From the NCBI RefSeq assembly GCF_000714815.1, contig NZ_JMIH01000004.1:62001-126000 (forward strand): 64,000 nucleotides of DNA. Direction: 5' to 3'. Within the stretch, counting starts at the first letter, position 1, and each line of letters starts with the position of its first letter. A model generated the notes under the pieces. That model did no database searches, was not told the DNA's origin, and saw only the letters and a list, made by a program, of their open reading frames with translations. A program made the position numbers and the translations under genes. Below, piece after piece: positions 46,778-57,006 of this stretch. Origin of the DNA: Anditalea andensis (lineage in GTDB: Bacteria; Bacteroidota; Bacteroidia; Cytophagales; Cyclobacteriaceae).

Positions 46778-47108
46778 TCTGAAAAAAATCTACGGGATCA
46801 AGAAATAATCTATAACTTTAATAAAAGGGCATAGATATGGAAACGAATGATCTGAAAGGGATGTATTTAATACTACATAGAATAAAAAAAACGATTGTTA
46901 TACACACCATTGGGACACTTTAAATAGCAAAGCCGTGGTAGATTTCATGGCCATTTCCGATGCATCTGTTCCTTTCATATGTGAAATTCAGGTCATCACC
47001 ACTTAAACCTTACAAAATACTTCAAAGAAAATTCTAAACTATCCCCTACTCATTCCGATTTTATACTGAAACGCATTCAGCTTTTCTTTTTATATAAAAT
47101 TTTAGAAA
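46778..47108. other. Gene-free stretch before the Ppx/GppA gene
   Basis: About 330 AT-rich bases; no ORF, hairpin or promoter stood out clearly. Confidence 0.4.
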
Positions 47109-48650
47109 ATGAATCTAGCTGCCATAGATATTGGAACCAACTCCATACATATGATCATTGTGAAGGTGACCTCCCAGAGAACCTTTGAGATTTTGTTACA
47201 GGAAAAGGAAATGGTAAAGCTGGGGGTAGGTGTATTCTCTAACAAGGAAATAAACCCGGGAGCTTTTGCTTTGGGCATTGATACGATTACACGCTATGTC
47301 CAGTTAGCAGATAAGTTTGGTGTGGACGAAATAATAACAGCAGCTACCTCTGCTACCAGAGAAGCCAAAAACGGGAGGGATTTTTTGGACCGGATCATAC
47401 ATGAAGTGGGTGTGATCCCACAACTTATTTCAGGAAAAGAAGAAGCCCGACTTATCTTCCTAGCAGTCAAACGGGCTATAGACATAGGAAAAGACAATGC
47501 CCTGGTACTGGATATAGGGGGAGGGAGTACTGAAGCAGTGGTAGGCAATCAAACAGAGGTGATTTTTAAAAGCAGCATAAAACTGGGAGTACTTCGTCTC
47601 CTTGATGCGGTAGGCCATACTGGCAAAATGAAAAAAACAGAACTAGAATCCATTCGGAACCAAATAGCTGGTAAAGCTAATAAAACACTATCCAGTGCTA
47701 AATATGTAGGATACAAGAAGGTAATCGGTACATCTGGCACCATTAGGTCATTTGGCGAAGCCATCATGAACAAAATGGGTAAACAGATCATAAACTCAGT
47801 CAATGCTGAAGTAATTCATAAAGAGGATTTGGACTATTTAGTACATAGTTTACTGAAAAAAGACCAAGACGAGAGATCAAAGATAGTGGGAATAGGGACC
47901 AGTAGAAGTGATGCTATCCATTTAGGAGGAGTATTACTCTCTACATTATTAGAATTGATAGATGCTAAAGAAATAACGCTCTGTGATGCTTCTCTCAGAG
48001 AAGGCTTAATTATTGATTACCTTGAAAAAAATGTGCAGAAGCACTCTATTGTGCGATCAGGTGTTACGCTGAAAGAAAAAAGCTGTTTACAATTATCAAT
48101 CAGATATGACACTGACATAGAATCAAAAAAACACGTGGCCTTTTTAGGTTTAAAGGTATTTGACCAGCTCCGATCTTTGCACCAAATGGATGATCATTTC
48201 AGAGAGCTGCTCTACCATGCCAGTCTTATATACGACATAGGATTATTTATCAATTTTGAAAACTATCATAAACACTCTGAATATCTCATTCTGAACGGAA
48301 GACTCCGGGGATTTAATAATGAAGAGCTTATCATGCTGGCGCTATTAGCGAGGTATCACCGAAAATCAGGTCCTAAAAAAAAACATAAAAAAGTAAAACA
48401 GCTGTTTAAGTATCAGCGTAAAGGGTTAATGATGTTAGCTGGGATATTAAGGCTAGCGGTAGGATTGGACAAGACAAAAAACCAATGGGTAGAAGATCTA
48501 TCATGTAATATAGCTGCCGACAATATTACTATTTATGCTATCAGTGATGAAAATATAGATATGGAAATTTGGGAAGCGCAACGTTATGCTGATACACTTT
48601 TAAAAGTTTTAAAAAGACCAGTTATAATAGCGCACTCTTTACCAGCATAA
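47109..48650 (+). CDS. ppx: Ppx/GppA phosphatase with C-terminal HD-like domain
   Basis: 513 residues. The actin-like ATPase fold shows phosphate-1 AAIDIGTNSIHMIIVKV, the ISGKEEARLIFLAVKRAI block and phosphate-2 LVLDIGGGSTEAVVG. The C-terminal 200 residues are helical with HD-type positions (YHASLIYDIGLFINFENYHK, LLARYHRKSGPKKKHKK). The family hydrolyses polyphosphate from its ends and/or pppGpp, linking to stringent response and phosphate stores. No polyphosphate kinase is adjacent. A perfect 11-base-pair hairpin directly follows the stop. Confidence 0.92.
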   Translation: MNLAAIDIGTNSIHMIIVKVTSQRTFEILLQEKEMVKLGVGVFSNKEINPGAFALGIDTITRYVQLADKFGVDEIITAATSATREAKNGRDFLDRIIHEVGVIPQLISGKEEARLIFLAVKRAIDIGKDNALVLDIGGGSTEAVVGNQTEVIFKSSIKLGVLRLLDAVGHTGKMKKTELESIRNQIAGKANKTLSSAKYVGYKKVIGTSGTIRSFGEAIMNKMGKQIINSVNAEVIHKEDLDYLVHSLLKKDQDERSKIVGIGTSRSDAIHLGGVLLSTLLELIDAKEITLCDASLREGLIIDYLEKNVQKHSIVRSGVTLKEKSCLQLSIRYDTDIESKKHVAFLGLKVFDQLRSLHQMDDHFRELLYHASLIYDIGLFINFENYHKHSEYLILNGRLRGFNNEELIMLALLARYHRKSGPKKKHKKVKQLFKYQRKGLMMLAGILRLAVGLDKTKNQWVEDLSCNIAADNITIYAISDENIDMEIWEAQRYADTLLKVLKRPVIIAHSLPA

Positions 48651-48676
48651 AAGCCGCTAAAGATCTTAGCGGCTTT
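48650..48676. terminator. Shared terminator between convergent ppx and TonB receptor genes
   Basis: Perfect 11-base-pair stem (48650-48660 with 48666-48676), five-base loop, flanked by A on the left and T on the right; it can serve both directions. Confidence 0.85.
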
Positions 48677-48705
48677 ATTATGTGAATTTTGTCTAATAAC
48701 TCTGA

Positions 48706-51210
48706 TCAATTACTGATTACAGCTTCTCCAGAGCCCCCTCCCTCTTTAAGATCCTCATTGGTTACTCCTCTGCGTCTCCTTCGAGGTCCATCTACACTTA
48801 ATTTACCAATTCTATAAGAAAAATTAATTTTAAAATTCATATTTCTCATCGTATTGGTACTTTGCTGTAATATAGTGGGTGTAATGAGTTCATTATGTAT
48901 CCTCAATTCGGACATCAGAAAATTCTCAGCACCAAAACCTATACTCCCTCTTTTTTCATTAAACTGTTTATTGATATTAAGACCATACATGCCAAATCCT
49001 CCGGCAGTTCCCTGTAACTGAACCTGTCTGCCTCTGGCAAATGTAAAGGCCTGAATCTGCCAATCTTTTGGCAATGTATAATTGGCAAATAACCTACCAC
49101 TGATAACAAAACCTTCATTTGAAGCAGCATAAAGCGGATCACTTAAACCATTGCTGAGCATGGCATAGTACCCGTCTATACTTCCATTGAGTGAAAATTT
49201 ACCGGACAGATTGATATTAGAAAATACACTAAGGCCTACAGCCTGCTCACGGCCTATGTTTTCAAAGGTGGTGAAAATGATATCATTGTCCTGTATAGTT
49301 CTTACGGGCTGGATAGAACCGGTGGTATTTCTAAAGAAACTGGAAAAGTTAACTGAAGAACCTTTTACAAAAGTACTATAAGAGAGTTCATAATTATCAG
49401 TCAGCTCCGGATCCAATAGAGGGTTACCCTGAGATATCTGCTGTGGGTTGGCAGCATTTATATTGGGATTAAGGAACTGTAATGAAGGTCTTTGGACCCT
49501 CCTATTATAAGCTGCTTTAATCATATTACCATTGGTCAATTTTCTGCTTAAATTGATACTGGGAACGAACAACCCGTAGGAGGGAATATCAGCGGGAAGT
49601 TCGGAATTTCTAAAATCAGCATCTATAGTAGTATATTCATATCTTAGGCCAGCTTTTAGGGTATAATGATCTAAAAAACCTAATGTGTATGAAGTATACG
49701 CAGCGCTGACATTTTGGTCATAGGTAAATTCATTCGAAAAAGCCACATTCGTATCTTGGATAAATGGGCCATCTGGACCATCTGCTCTAAAATAACCAAA
49801 ATCACTTGTCGCCCTCCTAAGGATATTCTTTGCCCCATATTCCAATATTTGGTTAGTACCACTGCCCAAAGGAGTTATATAGTCCAGCTGTATCGTAAAC
49901 TCCTCATTGACGCCCCTGTTTTCATTCATCACCCTACGGGCTATCTGATCAAAATTTTCGTTATATAGGCTGTTGACAAAATCATTCGTAGTGTTATTTT
50001 TGCTGTACAAACCGGAAACACTGAATTCTTTAAGTTTCTTTTCGAAAGTTTTGGTATAGTTGAAGTTTACATCCACATTATTGGAAAGGTCTTCTATTCT
50101 GACATTTTGGAGCAATGCATTTAAAAATTCTTCTTCTACAAAGGTTTCGGTCAAAAGGTTATTTTGACGATTTTTCATGTTCCTCACCCCTACACTGACA
50201 GAAGCTGTTAGAAAGTGGAACTTATTTATTTCATAGTCCCATCCTAAATTATACCTTCCAAAAAGCATATTGGATCTGGTATCTGCAGATTGGTTAATAT
50301 TTACATTAGGAGCATTTGGGTTGAGCAATGTTTGTTGGTTTTCAAATGCCCCTAGGATATTATAGCCACTCCTACCAAATCCTCCGAGAGTCCAACCCAT
50401 TTTCCCTCTTTTCAAACTGGCATTTAAGCCTAGATTAGATCCCCTTAGGCCCGCACTGCTGTTTATATTTAAGGAGGCTCCCTGAAGATTGTTCTTTTTG
50501 GTAATGATATTGATCACCCCGCCTGTACCTTCAGCATCATATTTAGCTGATGGAGATGTAATGACTTCCACTGATTTTATTTCCTCGGCCGGTATCTGCT
50601 TCATCGCATCTGCTATATTGGATGCTACTATCGCTGACTGTTTGCCATCTATCAAAACCAATATATTGGCACTCCCTCTCATAGAAACATTGCCATCTAA
50701 ATCTACTGAAAGCATTGGCACTCTTCTCAATACATCTGTAGCACTACCACCAACTGTGGTTTTATCAAATTCTGCATTATAGATAGTCCTGTCTACTTTT
50801 TCTTCTATCAGGCTCCTTTGTCCCATTACTGTCACTTCTTGCAGATTTACTGCCTCTTCTTCCAAGGTAATATCACCCAGATCAAAGGATTTTCTGGCTT
50901 CGGTGATGTCAAATGCTGAGGATGTAATAGGATTAAATCCCATAAAAGCTGATTGGACTACATAAGTACCATTTTTAAATCCACTTATAAAAAATCTGCC
51001 TTCCGCATCTGCTACCGCTCCGGCTATTTGTTCTTGGGTTGCTGCATTTAAAAGGACTGCGGTGGCATAAGGGACAGGTTCTCCGGATTTTTCAAGAATC
51101 CGCCCCGAAATCCGGTAGTTATCCCTTTCAGTAGACTGAGCTTTTACAGTCTGACATGCAGCAGCCCATACTAAGAATAAGGAGATTAAAAGGAAATAAG
51201 TAATTTTCAT
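48706..51210 (-). CDS. Outer-membrane TonB-dependent receptor family protein (barrel family 3)
   Basis: 834 residues with a signal peptide (about 1-24, ending VKAQS). A carboxypeptidase-regulatory domain follows (RISGRILEKSGEPVPYATAV, about 33-115). The plug region is about 125-230 (GGSATDVLRRVPMLSVDLDG, LVLIDGKQSA, YDAEGTGGVINIITKKN). A long C-terminal beta-barrel ends in FKINFSYRIGKLS, plus a basic RRRRR stretch and a Gly-rich tail. There is no SusD-like partner, so it is not a SusC. It likely takes up a nutrient or forms a surface receptor. Convergent terminator shared with ppx; divergent from the two-component genes. Confidence 0.93.
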   Translation of the reverse strand: MKITYFLLISLFLVWAAACQTVKAQSTERDNYRISGRILEKSGEPVPYATAVLLNAATQEQIAGAVADAEGRFFISGFKNGTYVVQSAFMGFNPITSSAFDITEARKSFDLGDITLEEEAVNLQEVTVMGQRSLIEEKVDRTIYNAEFDKTTVGGSATDVLRRVPMLSVDLDGNVSMRGSANILVLIDGKQSAIVASNIADAMKQIPAEEIKSVEVITSPSAKYDAEGTGGVINIITKKNNLQGASLNINSSAGLRGSNLGLNASLKRGKMGWTLGGFGRSGYNILGAFENQQTLLNPNAPNVNINQSADTRSNMLFGRYNLGWDYEINKFHFLTASVSVGVRNMKNRQNNLLTETFVEEEFLNALLQNVRIEDLSNNVDVNFNYTKTFEKKLKEFSVSGLYSKNNTTNDFVNSLYNENFDQIARRVMNENRGVNEEFTIQLDYITPLGSGTNQILEYGAKNILRRATSDFGYFRADGPDGPFIQDTNVAFSNEFTYDQNVSAAYTSYTLGFLDHYTLKAGLRYEYTTIDADFRNSELPADIPSYGLFVPSINLSRKLTNGNMIKAAYNRRVQRPSLQFLNPNINAANPQQISQGNPLLDPELTDNYELSYSTFVKGSSVNFSSFFRNTTGSIQPVRTIQDNDIIFTTFENIGREQAVGLSVFSNINLSGKFSLNGSIDGYYAMLSNGLSDPLYAASNEGFVISGRLFANYTLPKDWQIQAFTFARGRQVQLQGTAGGFGMYGLNINKQFNEKRGSIGFGAENFLMSELRIHNELITPTILQQSTNTMRNMNFKINFSYRIGKLSVDGPRRRRRGVTNEDLKEGGGSGEAVISN

Positions 51211-51304
51211 AAGGAATAAATATAAATTGCGGCCCTATTGGACACTTTGAGGAAACAAAGGAACAAATCAATACACATTAAAAAAAGCACAATAGACCAA
51301 AAGG

Positions 51305-51355
51305 ACGGTTGTCTCGACCAAACTGTCTTTTAAACAGACGAATATTTTACGGTTG
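51305..51355. repeat. Short direct repeat in the divergent region
   Basis: ACGGTTG occurs at 51305-51311 and again at 51349-51355, 44 bases apart (about four helix turns), in the intergenic region between the receptor gene and the LytS-type kinase gene. A small inverted repeat CTGT/ACAG lies between them. Could be a regulator site; may be chance. Confidence 0.3.
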
Positions 51356-51478
51356 GCCATAAACTTTTTTAGTCTATTCATTTTCACTATTGGCAGGCAT
51401 AATTAACTGATTGGCAGATTGAATTAGGTTCACAACAAAATTTTATTTTAGTTTACTGATCAAACACCTCATTTTAAT

Positions 51479-52558
51479 ATGATAAAGGAAAGTCCTTATA
51501 AAAAAAATATTGCGGTACTTATACATTTCCTAGGATGGATATTATTTGGCTCTTATCTGTTTATCATTACCCCATTATCGTGGAAAGTAGATTTACCGTT
51601 AGAATTTTGGGTTAAGCAGGGATTGATGCTGATACTCTTGCTCACTGCCTTTTATATCAACTTACATTTTCTGGTACCTAGGATTTTATTTAAAAACGAT
51701 AACTTAAAATTTCTTTTGATAGCTCTGGCTATGGGAGGTGCATACATTGGAGTTATTTTTACTTATGATATTCTTTTCAATATGGCAGAAGTGATGCATA
51801 GTGTCTTTCGCCCCGATCAACCTTACGTGAGAAGGCCTAGAACATTTGGCACATTTGATTTATATAATTTGCTCGTGTTTTATATGGGTATAGGCATCAG
51901 CACTAGTGTGGCTGCCGTGAGAAAATGGCAAACAGATGAAGCATTAAGGTTAAAAATGGAGCAGCAAAGGATCAACTCTGAACTTACATACCTCAAGGCA
52001 CAGATCAATCCGCATTTCTTCTTCAATACGCTGAACAATATCTATTCACTTACCAATCTAGATATAGAAAAAGCGCAGACAGCTATACTCAAACTCTCTA
52101 GGATGATGCGATATGTACTCTATGAAACTGAAAAAGACAATACCCGTGTCAGTAAAGAATTAGAATTTATCAAAGATTACATCGAACTGATGCGATTAAG
52201 GCTATCTGAAAAAATCAAATTGAAGATCAACATACCAGAAAATTTTGAAGAGGATAATATAGCACCGATGCTGTTACTGCCGTTTATAGAAAACTGTTTT
52301 AAACATGGGATCAGTTCCCAAAAATCCAGTGAGATCAGTATAAATATTTATATTAGAGATAAAATAATGGTTCTTGAAACCGTAAATTCAATTTTCAGTT
52401 CAAACCAAAGCACACCTGAAGGAAATGCCAGCGGCATAGGAGTGGCCAATACCAGAAGAAGGCTAGCTTTACTTTATGATCAAAAGCACGAACTTAAAGT
52501 AGATGATGAAAATCCGGAAAATGAATACAGGTTACATTTAAAAATAAAGCTGAAATGA
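51479..52558 (+). CDS. LytS/YehU-type sensor histidine kinase (His_kinase family)
   Basis: 359 residues. Four hydrophobic helices cover the first 150 residues (for example FLGWILFGSYLFIITPL, and TFGTFDLYNLLVFYMGIGIS). The conserved phospho-acceptor block ELTYLKAQINPHFFFNTLNN contains the His of this family, followed by LRLSEKIKLKINIPE and ATP-binding LLPFIENCFKHGI and GIGVANTRRRL. Membrane-bound sensor of an unknown signal. The stop overlaps the next start by four bases, so translation of the pair is coupled. Divergent from the outer-membrane receptor gene. Confidence 0.94.
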   Translation: MIKESPYKKNIAVLIHFLGWILFGSYLFIITPLSWKVDLPLEFWVKQGLMLILLLTAFYINLHFLVPRILFKNDNLKFLLIALAMGGAYIGVIFTYDILFNMAEVMHSVFRPDQPYVRRPRTFGTFDLYNLLVFYMGIGISTSVAAVRKWQTDEALRLKMEQQRINSELTYLKAQINPHFFFNTLNNIYSLTNLDIEKAQTAILKLSRMMRYVLYETEKDNTRVSKELEFIKDYIELMRLRLSEKIKLKINIPENFEEDNIAPMLLLPFIENCFKHGISSQKSSEISINIYIRDKIMVLETVNSIFSSNQSTPEGNASGIGVANTRRRLALLYDQKHELKVDDENPENEYRLHLKIKLK

Positions 52559-53280
52559 AAATCAAATGTATAGCTGTAGATGATGAACCATTAGCGCTCG
52601 ATCTAGTCTGCAGATTTATTGGACAAACTTCCTTCCTCTCCTTAGTTGGTAAATTTGAAAATGCCATTGAGGCCCTTGGCTTTTTAAACAAAAATGAAGT
52701 TCATCTAGTTTTTTTGGACATTCAGATGCCCGACCTTTCTGGTATGGAACTGGCCCGGGTTTTAGATGCTAAGAACGTATCAAATAAACCAAAAATAATT
52801 TTTACAACTGCCTATAATCAATTTGCCATTGAAGGTTATAAAGTTGATGCTATAGACTATTTATTGAAGCCTTTCAGTTATGAGGATTTTTTGAAAGCGT
52901 CTACCAGGTCCTTTCAGCACATAAACAATATTGCCCCTTCCAACCATCACAAACCGGAGGATTACATTTTTCTCAAAGTAGAATACCAGCTTGTAAAGGT
53001 CATGCTTAAGGACATTACCTATGTAGAGGCTTACAAAGATTATGTAAAGGTATATTTACTGGACAAGTCTAACCCTATACTTTCTCTATCCAGCCTAAAG
53101 AGTATGGAAGACCTCTTACCTGCTGATCGCTTTATGCGCATACACCGGTCCTTTATCATATCCCTGGACCACATCGATTCCATTTCAAGAAATATGGTCA
53201 ACATAGGAAACACCCAAATCACCATAAGCGAAAATCATAAAGAAACTTTTATGCAATTTCTCAGTAAATGGATGGGATGA
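52555..53280 (+). CDS. LytTR-type response regulator
   Basis: 241 residues. The receiver domain has acidic residues DDEP at 9-12, phospho-acceptor Asp55 in VFLDIQMPD and Lys in YLLKPF. The C-terminal LytTR DNA-binding domain runs from about 145 to 240 (FLKVEYQLVKVMLKDITYVEA, FMRIHRSFIISLDHI). Expressed from the same transcript as the kinase, with ATGA overlap. Likely regulates genes near the LytTR sites; the divergent receptor gene is a candidate target (inference). Confidence 0.95.
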   Translation: MKIKCIAVDDEPLALDLVCRFIGQTSFLSLVGKFENAIEALGFLNKNEVHLVFLDIQMPDLSGMELARVLDAKNVSNKPKIIFTTAYNQFAIEGYKVDAIDYLLKPFSYEDFLKASTRSFQHINNIAPSNHHKPEDYIFLKVEYQLVKVMLKDITYVEAYKDYVKVYLLDKSNPILSLSSLKSMEDLLPADRFMRIHRSFIISLDHIDSISRNMVNIGNTQITISENHKETFMQFLSKWMG

Positions 53281-53464
53281 CGGGGATGTTTAAGTTAAAA
53301 TCTGACAAATCATTTAATAAGTTGATCTGTAAGCAAATTGACAGAAAGAGAAGTGTCATATGGTTTTAATCTACCTAAGCTCACATAGACTTTTGTTTCA
53401 CTGGATCCTAACCATTTTCAAATCAGAATGATCATAGACAAGTAATTTATATAAACAGAAAAAA

Positions 53465-54010
53465 TTACTGGCTATTAATATATAAATGCATTTGATTTAA
53501 AGTAAATCTTTTATAGTAGCGGTCGCCGTCAAAATCCAAAAGATCTCGGAGTAATAACTTCCCTGCTGTACCGATAAGGGGCCATGCGGGAGGAGTAAAT
53601 ATCCATTTTCCAAAGGAGTCTTTCATATGGCTGCGGTCAGAATTAAAATCATTGATATATGATACAGCAGGTATTATTTTGAATTGGGGTAAATCTTTGG
53701 ATAACCAGCTTTCTGAATTGGGGAATGTCTGATTTAAATAATGGGTAAGCGGAGTAGGAAATGGCAAATCAGAATCAAAATCATAGATGTGATCCACACT
53801 ATCTATGGTAGCCAACAGTACTACGTGATAGTCCCACCAGACAGGCTGAGTTTGTAGAGCTGATTTTTGGGCATAAAATGGACAATTTTTAGCTGTATTG
53901 GATATCAGTACGACTTTTTTGTGATCGGCTTCCAAGAAAGGGTGTTGGCACAAATGCCATATATTCTCTTCACAATAATTAGCTGTATACTCAAACGGTG
54001 ATATTTTCAT
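53465..54010 (-). CDS. NTAQ1-like N-terminal glutamine amidase (WDYHV family)
   Basis: 181 residues, close to the 205 of human NTAQ1. As I recall the human enzyme, its triad is Cys28, His81 and Asp97; here the equivalents are Cys13 (NYCEENIWHLC), His62 (WWDYHVVLL) and Asp77 (HIYDFDSDLPFP). Further strong agreement is seen in SDRSHMKDSFGKW with a proline-rich PPAWPLIG behind it. The family removes the side-chain amide of N-terminal Gln to give Glu, feeding N-degron pathways. The gene is single, convergent with the LytTR gene and divergent from GH43 with 301 bases between. Export signal absent. Family call is firm; the bacterial role is unknown. Confidence 0.92.
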   Translation of the reverse strand: MKISPFEYTANYCEENIWHLCQHPFLEADHKKVVLISNTAKNCPFYAQKSALQTQPVWWDYHVVLLATIDSVDHIYDFDSDLPFPTPLTHYLNQTFPNSESWLSKDLPQFKIIPAVSYINDFNSDRSHMKDSFGKWIFTPPAWPLIGTAGKLLLRDLLDFDGDRYYKRFTLNQMHLYINSQ

Positions 54011-54311
54011 AAAAGGTAAAATTACAATTAATTAAAACCAGAATAATAATATTAACCTTTTTTAAGCATCTATTATCGTAATTTGGATAACCATATCCTA
54101 CAGCGAGCTCTGATATCCCATGATGTTAAGTATAAAAATTCGTTTGACAGTCATAATTCCAACCTGTTAAAGTGATTTAGCATATAAAAAAACTAGACAA
54201 ATTTGTAATTAGCATAATTGTAAACCATTTCAAATATGAAACCGATTTCAATTTTGTTTTTTAATTTAAAAATTATCTATATTTTTGATAAAATCAATAA
54301 ACCTATAGTTC
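54011..54311. promoter_or_regulatory. Divergent region of NTAQ1-like and GH43 genes, with a promoter-like element
   Basis: 301 AT-rich bases. TATTTTTG at 54280-54287 fits TANNTTTG exactly, with TTTG at 54253-54256 (spacer 23, a little long), and would start GH43 transcripts about 20 bases before its ATG. No ORF or repeat otherwise. Confidence 0.35.
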
Positions 54312-55409
54312 ATGATGTACCATAACAAATGGCTAAAGCAAACTTTAGCTGCAGCTTTATTCTTATCATTTTACTCCTGTGAATCTCCACAGCAAGATAC
54401 CACAGAAGAGGAAACCACGGAAAACGGATTTTTAAATGAACCTTTGATTTCCGACCACTACACGGCAGATCCCTCCGCCCATGTTTTTGAAGGAAGGATA
54501 TATATATATCCATCGCATGATGTAGAGTCCGTAGTGGAAGAGGATGATTCTGGAGCTCATTTCAACATGAGGGATTACCATGTCTATTCTATGGAGCGAC
54601 CTGGAGGAGAGATCACCGACCATGGTATGGTCCTAGATGTAGATGATGTACCCTGGGCAAAAAGACAAATGTGGGCACCTGATGCAGCTACTAAAGACGG
54701 TAAATACTATCTCTACTTTCCCGCCAAAGACCAGGAAGATATATTTAGACTGGGTGTAGCCGTAGCTGATTCACCGGCCGGCCCTTTTACGGCACAGCCT
54801 GATCCGATGGAAGGAAGCTTCAGCATAGATCCAGCCGTTTTTGAAGACCATGATGGGCAGCACTACATCTACTGGGGCGGTATCTGGGGTGGACAGTTGC
54901 AGAAATGGAGAACAGGAGAATATTTATCTACTGGCACCAGTCCATATGATGATGAGCCTGCTGATGATGAACCTGCCATAGCACCAAAAGTTGCCAGATT
55001 AAGCAGCGACATGTTACAGTTTGGAGAAGAACCAAGGGATATTCAGATATTGGATGAAGATGGGAGTCCTATATTAGCTGGAGACCATGACAGGAGATTC
55101 TTTGAAGCTGCGTGGGTCCACCATTATAATGATAAATATTATTTTTCATATTCTACAGGTGACACCCATAACATCGCCTATGCTATAGGTGATTCTCCAT
55201 ATGGTCCATTTACCTATCAAGGTGTAATCTTAAAACCAGTAGAAGGCTGGACCAATCACCATTCTATAGTAGAATTTGAAGGGAAATGGTATATATTCTA
55301 TCATGACACTGAGCTGTCAGGTGAAACGCACCTAAGAAATATTAAAATGACGGAACTGAAACACAGACCTGATGGTACTATAGAGACCATCGATCCTATG
55401 AGAAGATAA
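54312..55409 (+). CDS. GH43-family glycoside hydrolase lipoprotein
   Basis: 365 residues. The signal ends FLSFYSCESP, giving a lipidated Cys23. A five-bladed GH43 propeller follows. The three acidic active-site residues are probably Asp53 (HYTADPSAH), Asp173 (SIDPAVFED) and Glu265 (RFFEAAWVHH). Family members are beta-xylosidases, alpha-L-arabinofuranosidases or endo-arabinanases. Beside xylA, xylB and GH115, xylan side-chain or xylooligomer cleavage at the cell surface or periplasm is the likely job (inference). A 12-base-pair hairpin follows the gene. Confidence 0.92.
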   Translation: MMYHNKWLKQTLAAALFLSFYSCESPQQDTTEEETTENGFLNEPLISDHYTADPSAHVFEGRIYIYPSHDVESVVEEDDSGAHFNMRDYHVYSMERPGGEITDHGMVLDVDDVPWAKRQMWAPDAATKDGKYYLYFPAKDQEDIFRLGVAVADSPAGPFTAQPDPMEGSFSIDPAVFEDHDGQHYIYWGGIWGGQLQKWRTGEYLSTGTSPYDDEPADDEPAIAPKVARLSSDMLQFGEEPRDIQILDEDGSPILAGDHDRRFFEAAWVHHYNDKYYFSYSTGDTHNIAYAIGDSPYGPFTYQGVILKPVEGWTNHHSIVEFEGKWYIFYHDTELSGETHLRNIKMTELKHRPDGTIETIDPMRR

Positions 55410-55480
55410 AATGTATGTCCTTTACGGACGAAAAGTAGATTTATTAAACAGATATCACGTGATATTTTTTTCGAAAATAA

Positions 55481-55514
55481 AAAAAACCATGCTTCCGTAG
55501 AGGCATGGTTTTTT
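55481..55514. terminator. Shared terminator between GH43 and xylA
   Basis: Perfect 12-base-pair stem (55481-55492 with 55503-55514) bounded by A and T tracts, lying between convergent genes, so likely bidirectional. Confidence 0.88.
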
Positions 55515-55620
55515 ATTTTGATACAACAAATGGGAATATCCCTATCATCTTCCTACCAGGCCCGCCCTAAAGATTAGAATAGCCGAACCTGGGTAGGAAG
55601 TATTTAGGATATTACAGGCT

Positions 55621-56934
55621 TTAAATGAATTGATTCAACAGATTCTCATACATTTCCTGTCTTCCGCTGATAGATTTAGGTTCTCCAGTGGCAAGAGCAT
55701 GTTCGCGTAAGTCTTCAAGAGTCAGTTTCCCCGATTCGAATTCTTTGCCTTTACCCTCATCGAACGAAGCATATCTCGCTTTACGCATAGCCCTATAATC
55801 TGAATTATCCAGAATGTCCTGAGCTATAAGCAATGCTCTTGCAAAAGCATCCATACTGCCGATGTGTGCATGAAAAAGATCTTCTAGATCCGTAGAATTT
55901 CTCCTTAGCTTGGCATCAAAGTTTACTCCACCACCTTGTATTCCTCCTGCTTCCAGTATTACCAACATGGCTTCAGTCAATTCCTGGAGGTTAAGTGCAA
56001 ACTGATCAGTATCCCAACCGTTTTGGTAATCACCTCTATTGGCATCTATACTTCCTAGCATACCTGCATCAGCGGCTACCTGTAACTCATGCTGAAATGT
56101 GTGACCGGCTAAGGTAGCATGGTTTACTTCTATATTAAGTTTAAAATCTTTATCCAATCCATAAAGTCTTAGAAAACCGGCTACCGTAGCAGAATCGAAA
56201 TCATACTGGTGTTTGGTAGGCTCCATTGGTTTTGGCTCTATAAGGAAATTACCTTTAAAACCCTGCTGACGCGCATAATCCCGCGCCATGGTAAGAAACT
56301 GAGCTAAATGTTCTGTTTCTCGTTTCATATCGGTATTGAGTAAAGACATATATCCTTCTCTTCCACCCCAGAATACATAGTTTTCCCCACCTAGGGCTAT
56401 AGTAGCATCAATAGAATTCTTAACTTGAGTAGCTGCCCATGAAACTACATTAAAATCGGGGTTAGTCGAAGCACCATTCATATAACGTGGGTTACTGAAA
56501 ACATTGGCTGTGCCCCAAAGAAGCTTGATACCAGTATCTTGCTGCTTTTGCTTAGCATACTCGACTATGGCCTTCATCCTTCTTTCATATTCCTCTATAG
56601 AATCACCTTCATCTACCAGATCCACATCATGGAAGCAGTAATATGGTGCTCCTATCTTTTGAATAAATTCAAATGCAGCATCCATTTTATCTTTGGCTCT
56701 CTGAACAGCATCGGATGACTCATCCCATTCAAAAGTTTTGGTTCCTGGACCAAAAGGATCATCCCCTTTGGCATTGAATGAATGCCAGTATGCGATGGCA
56801 AACTTGAAGTGCTCCTTCATGCTTTTACCCCCTACTACACGGTTTTCATCGTAAAATTTGAAAGCAAAAGGATTTTTGGAATCCCTTCCTTCGAATTTAA
56901 TTTTTTCAATTGATGGAAAATAGGTTTTAGACAT
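55621..56934 (-). CDS. xylA: Xylose isomerase
   Basis: 437 residues, the length of class II xylose isomerases with an N-terminal extension. Metal and substrate residues are seen in [50 protein letters not shown] and [18 protein letters not shown]. It converts D-xylose to D-xylulose in the cytoplasm. It is last in the minus-strand order transporter, xylB, xylA, 72 bases behind xylB, so it is probably in the same operon. The terminator behind it is shared with GH43. Confidence 0.97.
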   Translation of the reverse strand: MSKTYFPSIEKIKFEGRDSKNPFAFKFYDENRVVGGKSMKEHFKFAIAYWHSFNAKGDDPFGPGTKTFEWDESSDAVQRAKDKMDAAFEFIQKIGAPYYCFHDVDLVDEGDSIEEYERRMKAIVEYAKQKQQDTGIKLLWGTANVFSNPRYMNGASTNPDFNVVSWAATQVKNSIDATIALGGENYVFWGGREGYMSLLNTDMKRETEHLAQFLTMARDYARQQGFKGNFLIEPKPMEPTKHQYDFDSATVAGFLRLYGLDKDFKLNIEVNHATLAGHTFQHELQVAADAGMLGSIDANRGDYQNGWDTDQFALNLQELTEAMLVILEAGGIQGGGVNFDAKLRRNSTDLEDLFHAHIGSMDAFARALLIAQDILDNSDYRAMRKARYASFDEGKGKEFESGKLTLEDLREHALATGEPKSISGRQEMYENLLNQFI

Positions 56935-57006
56935 TTTAATTGTATTTAGTTAATAGGTTAATTTTTATTGTTAATCTTAGTATATTAATACTATATATAT
57001 TGGATT

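Noticed and set aside
48706-51210. The receptor as a SusC of a polysaccharide locus
   Set aside because: It is shorter than SusC proteins and has no SusD gene beside it.
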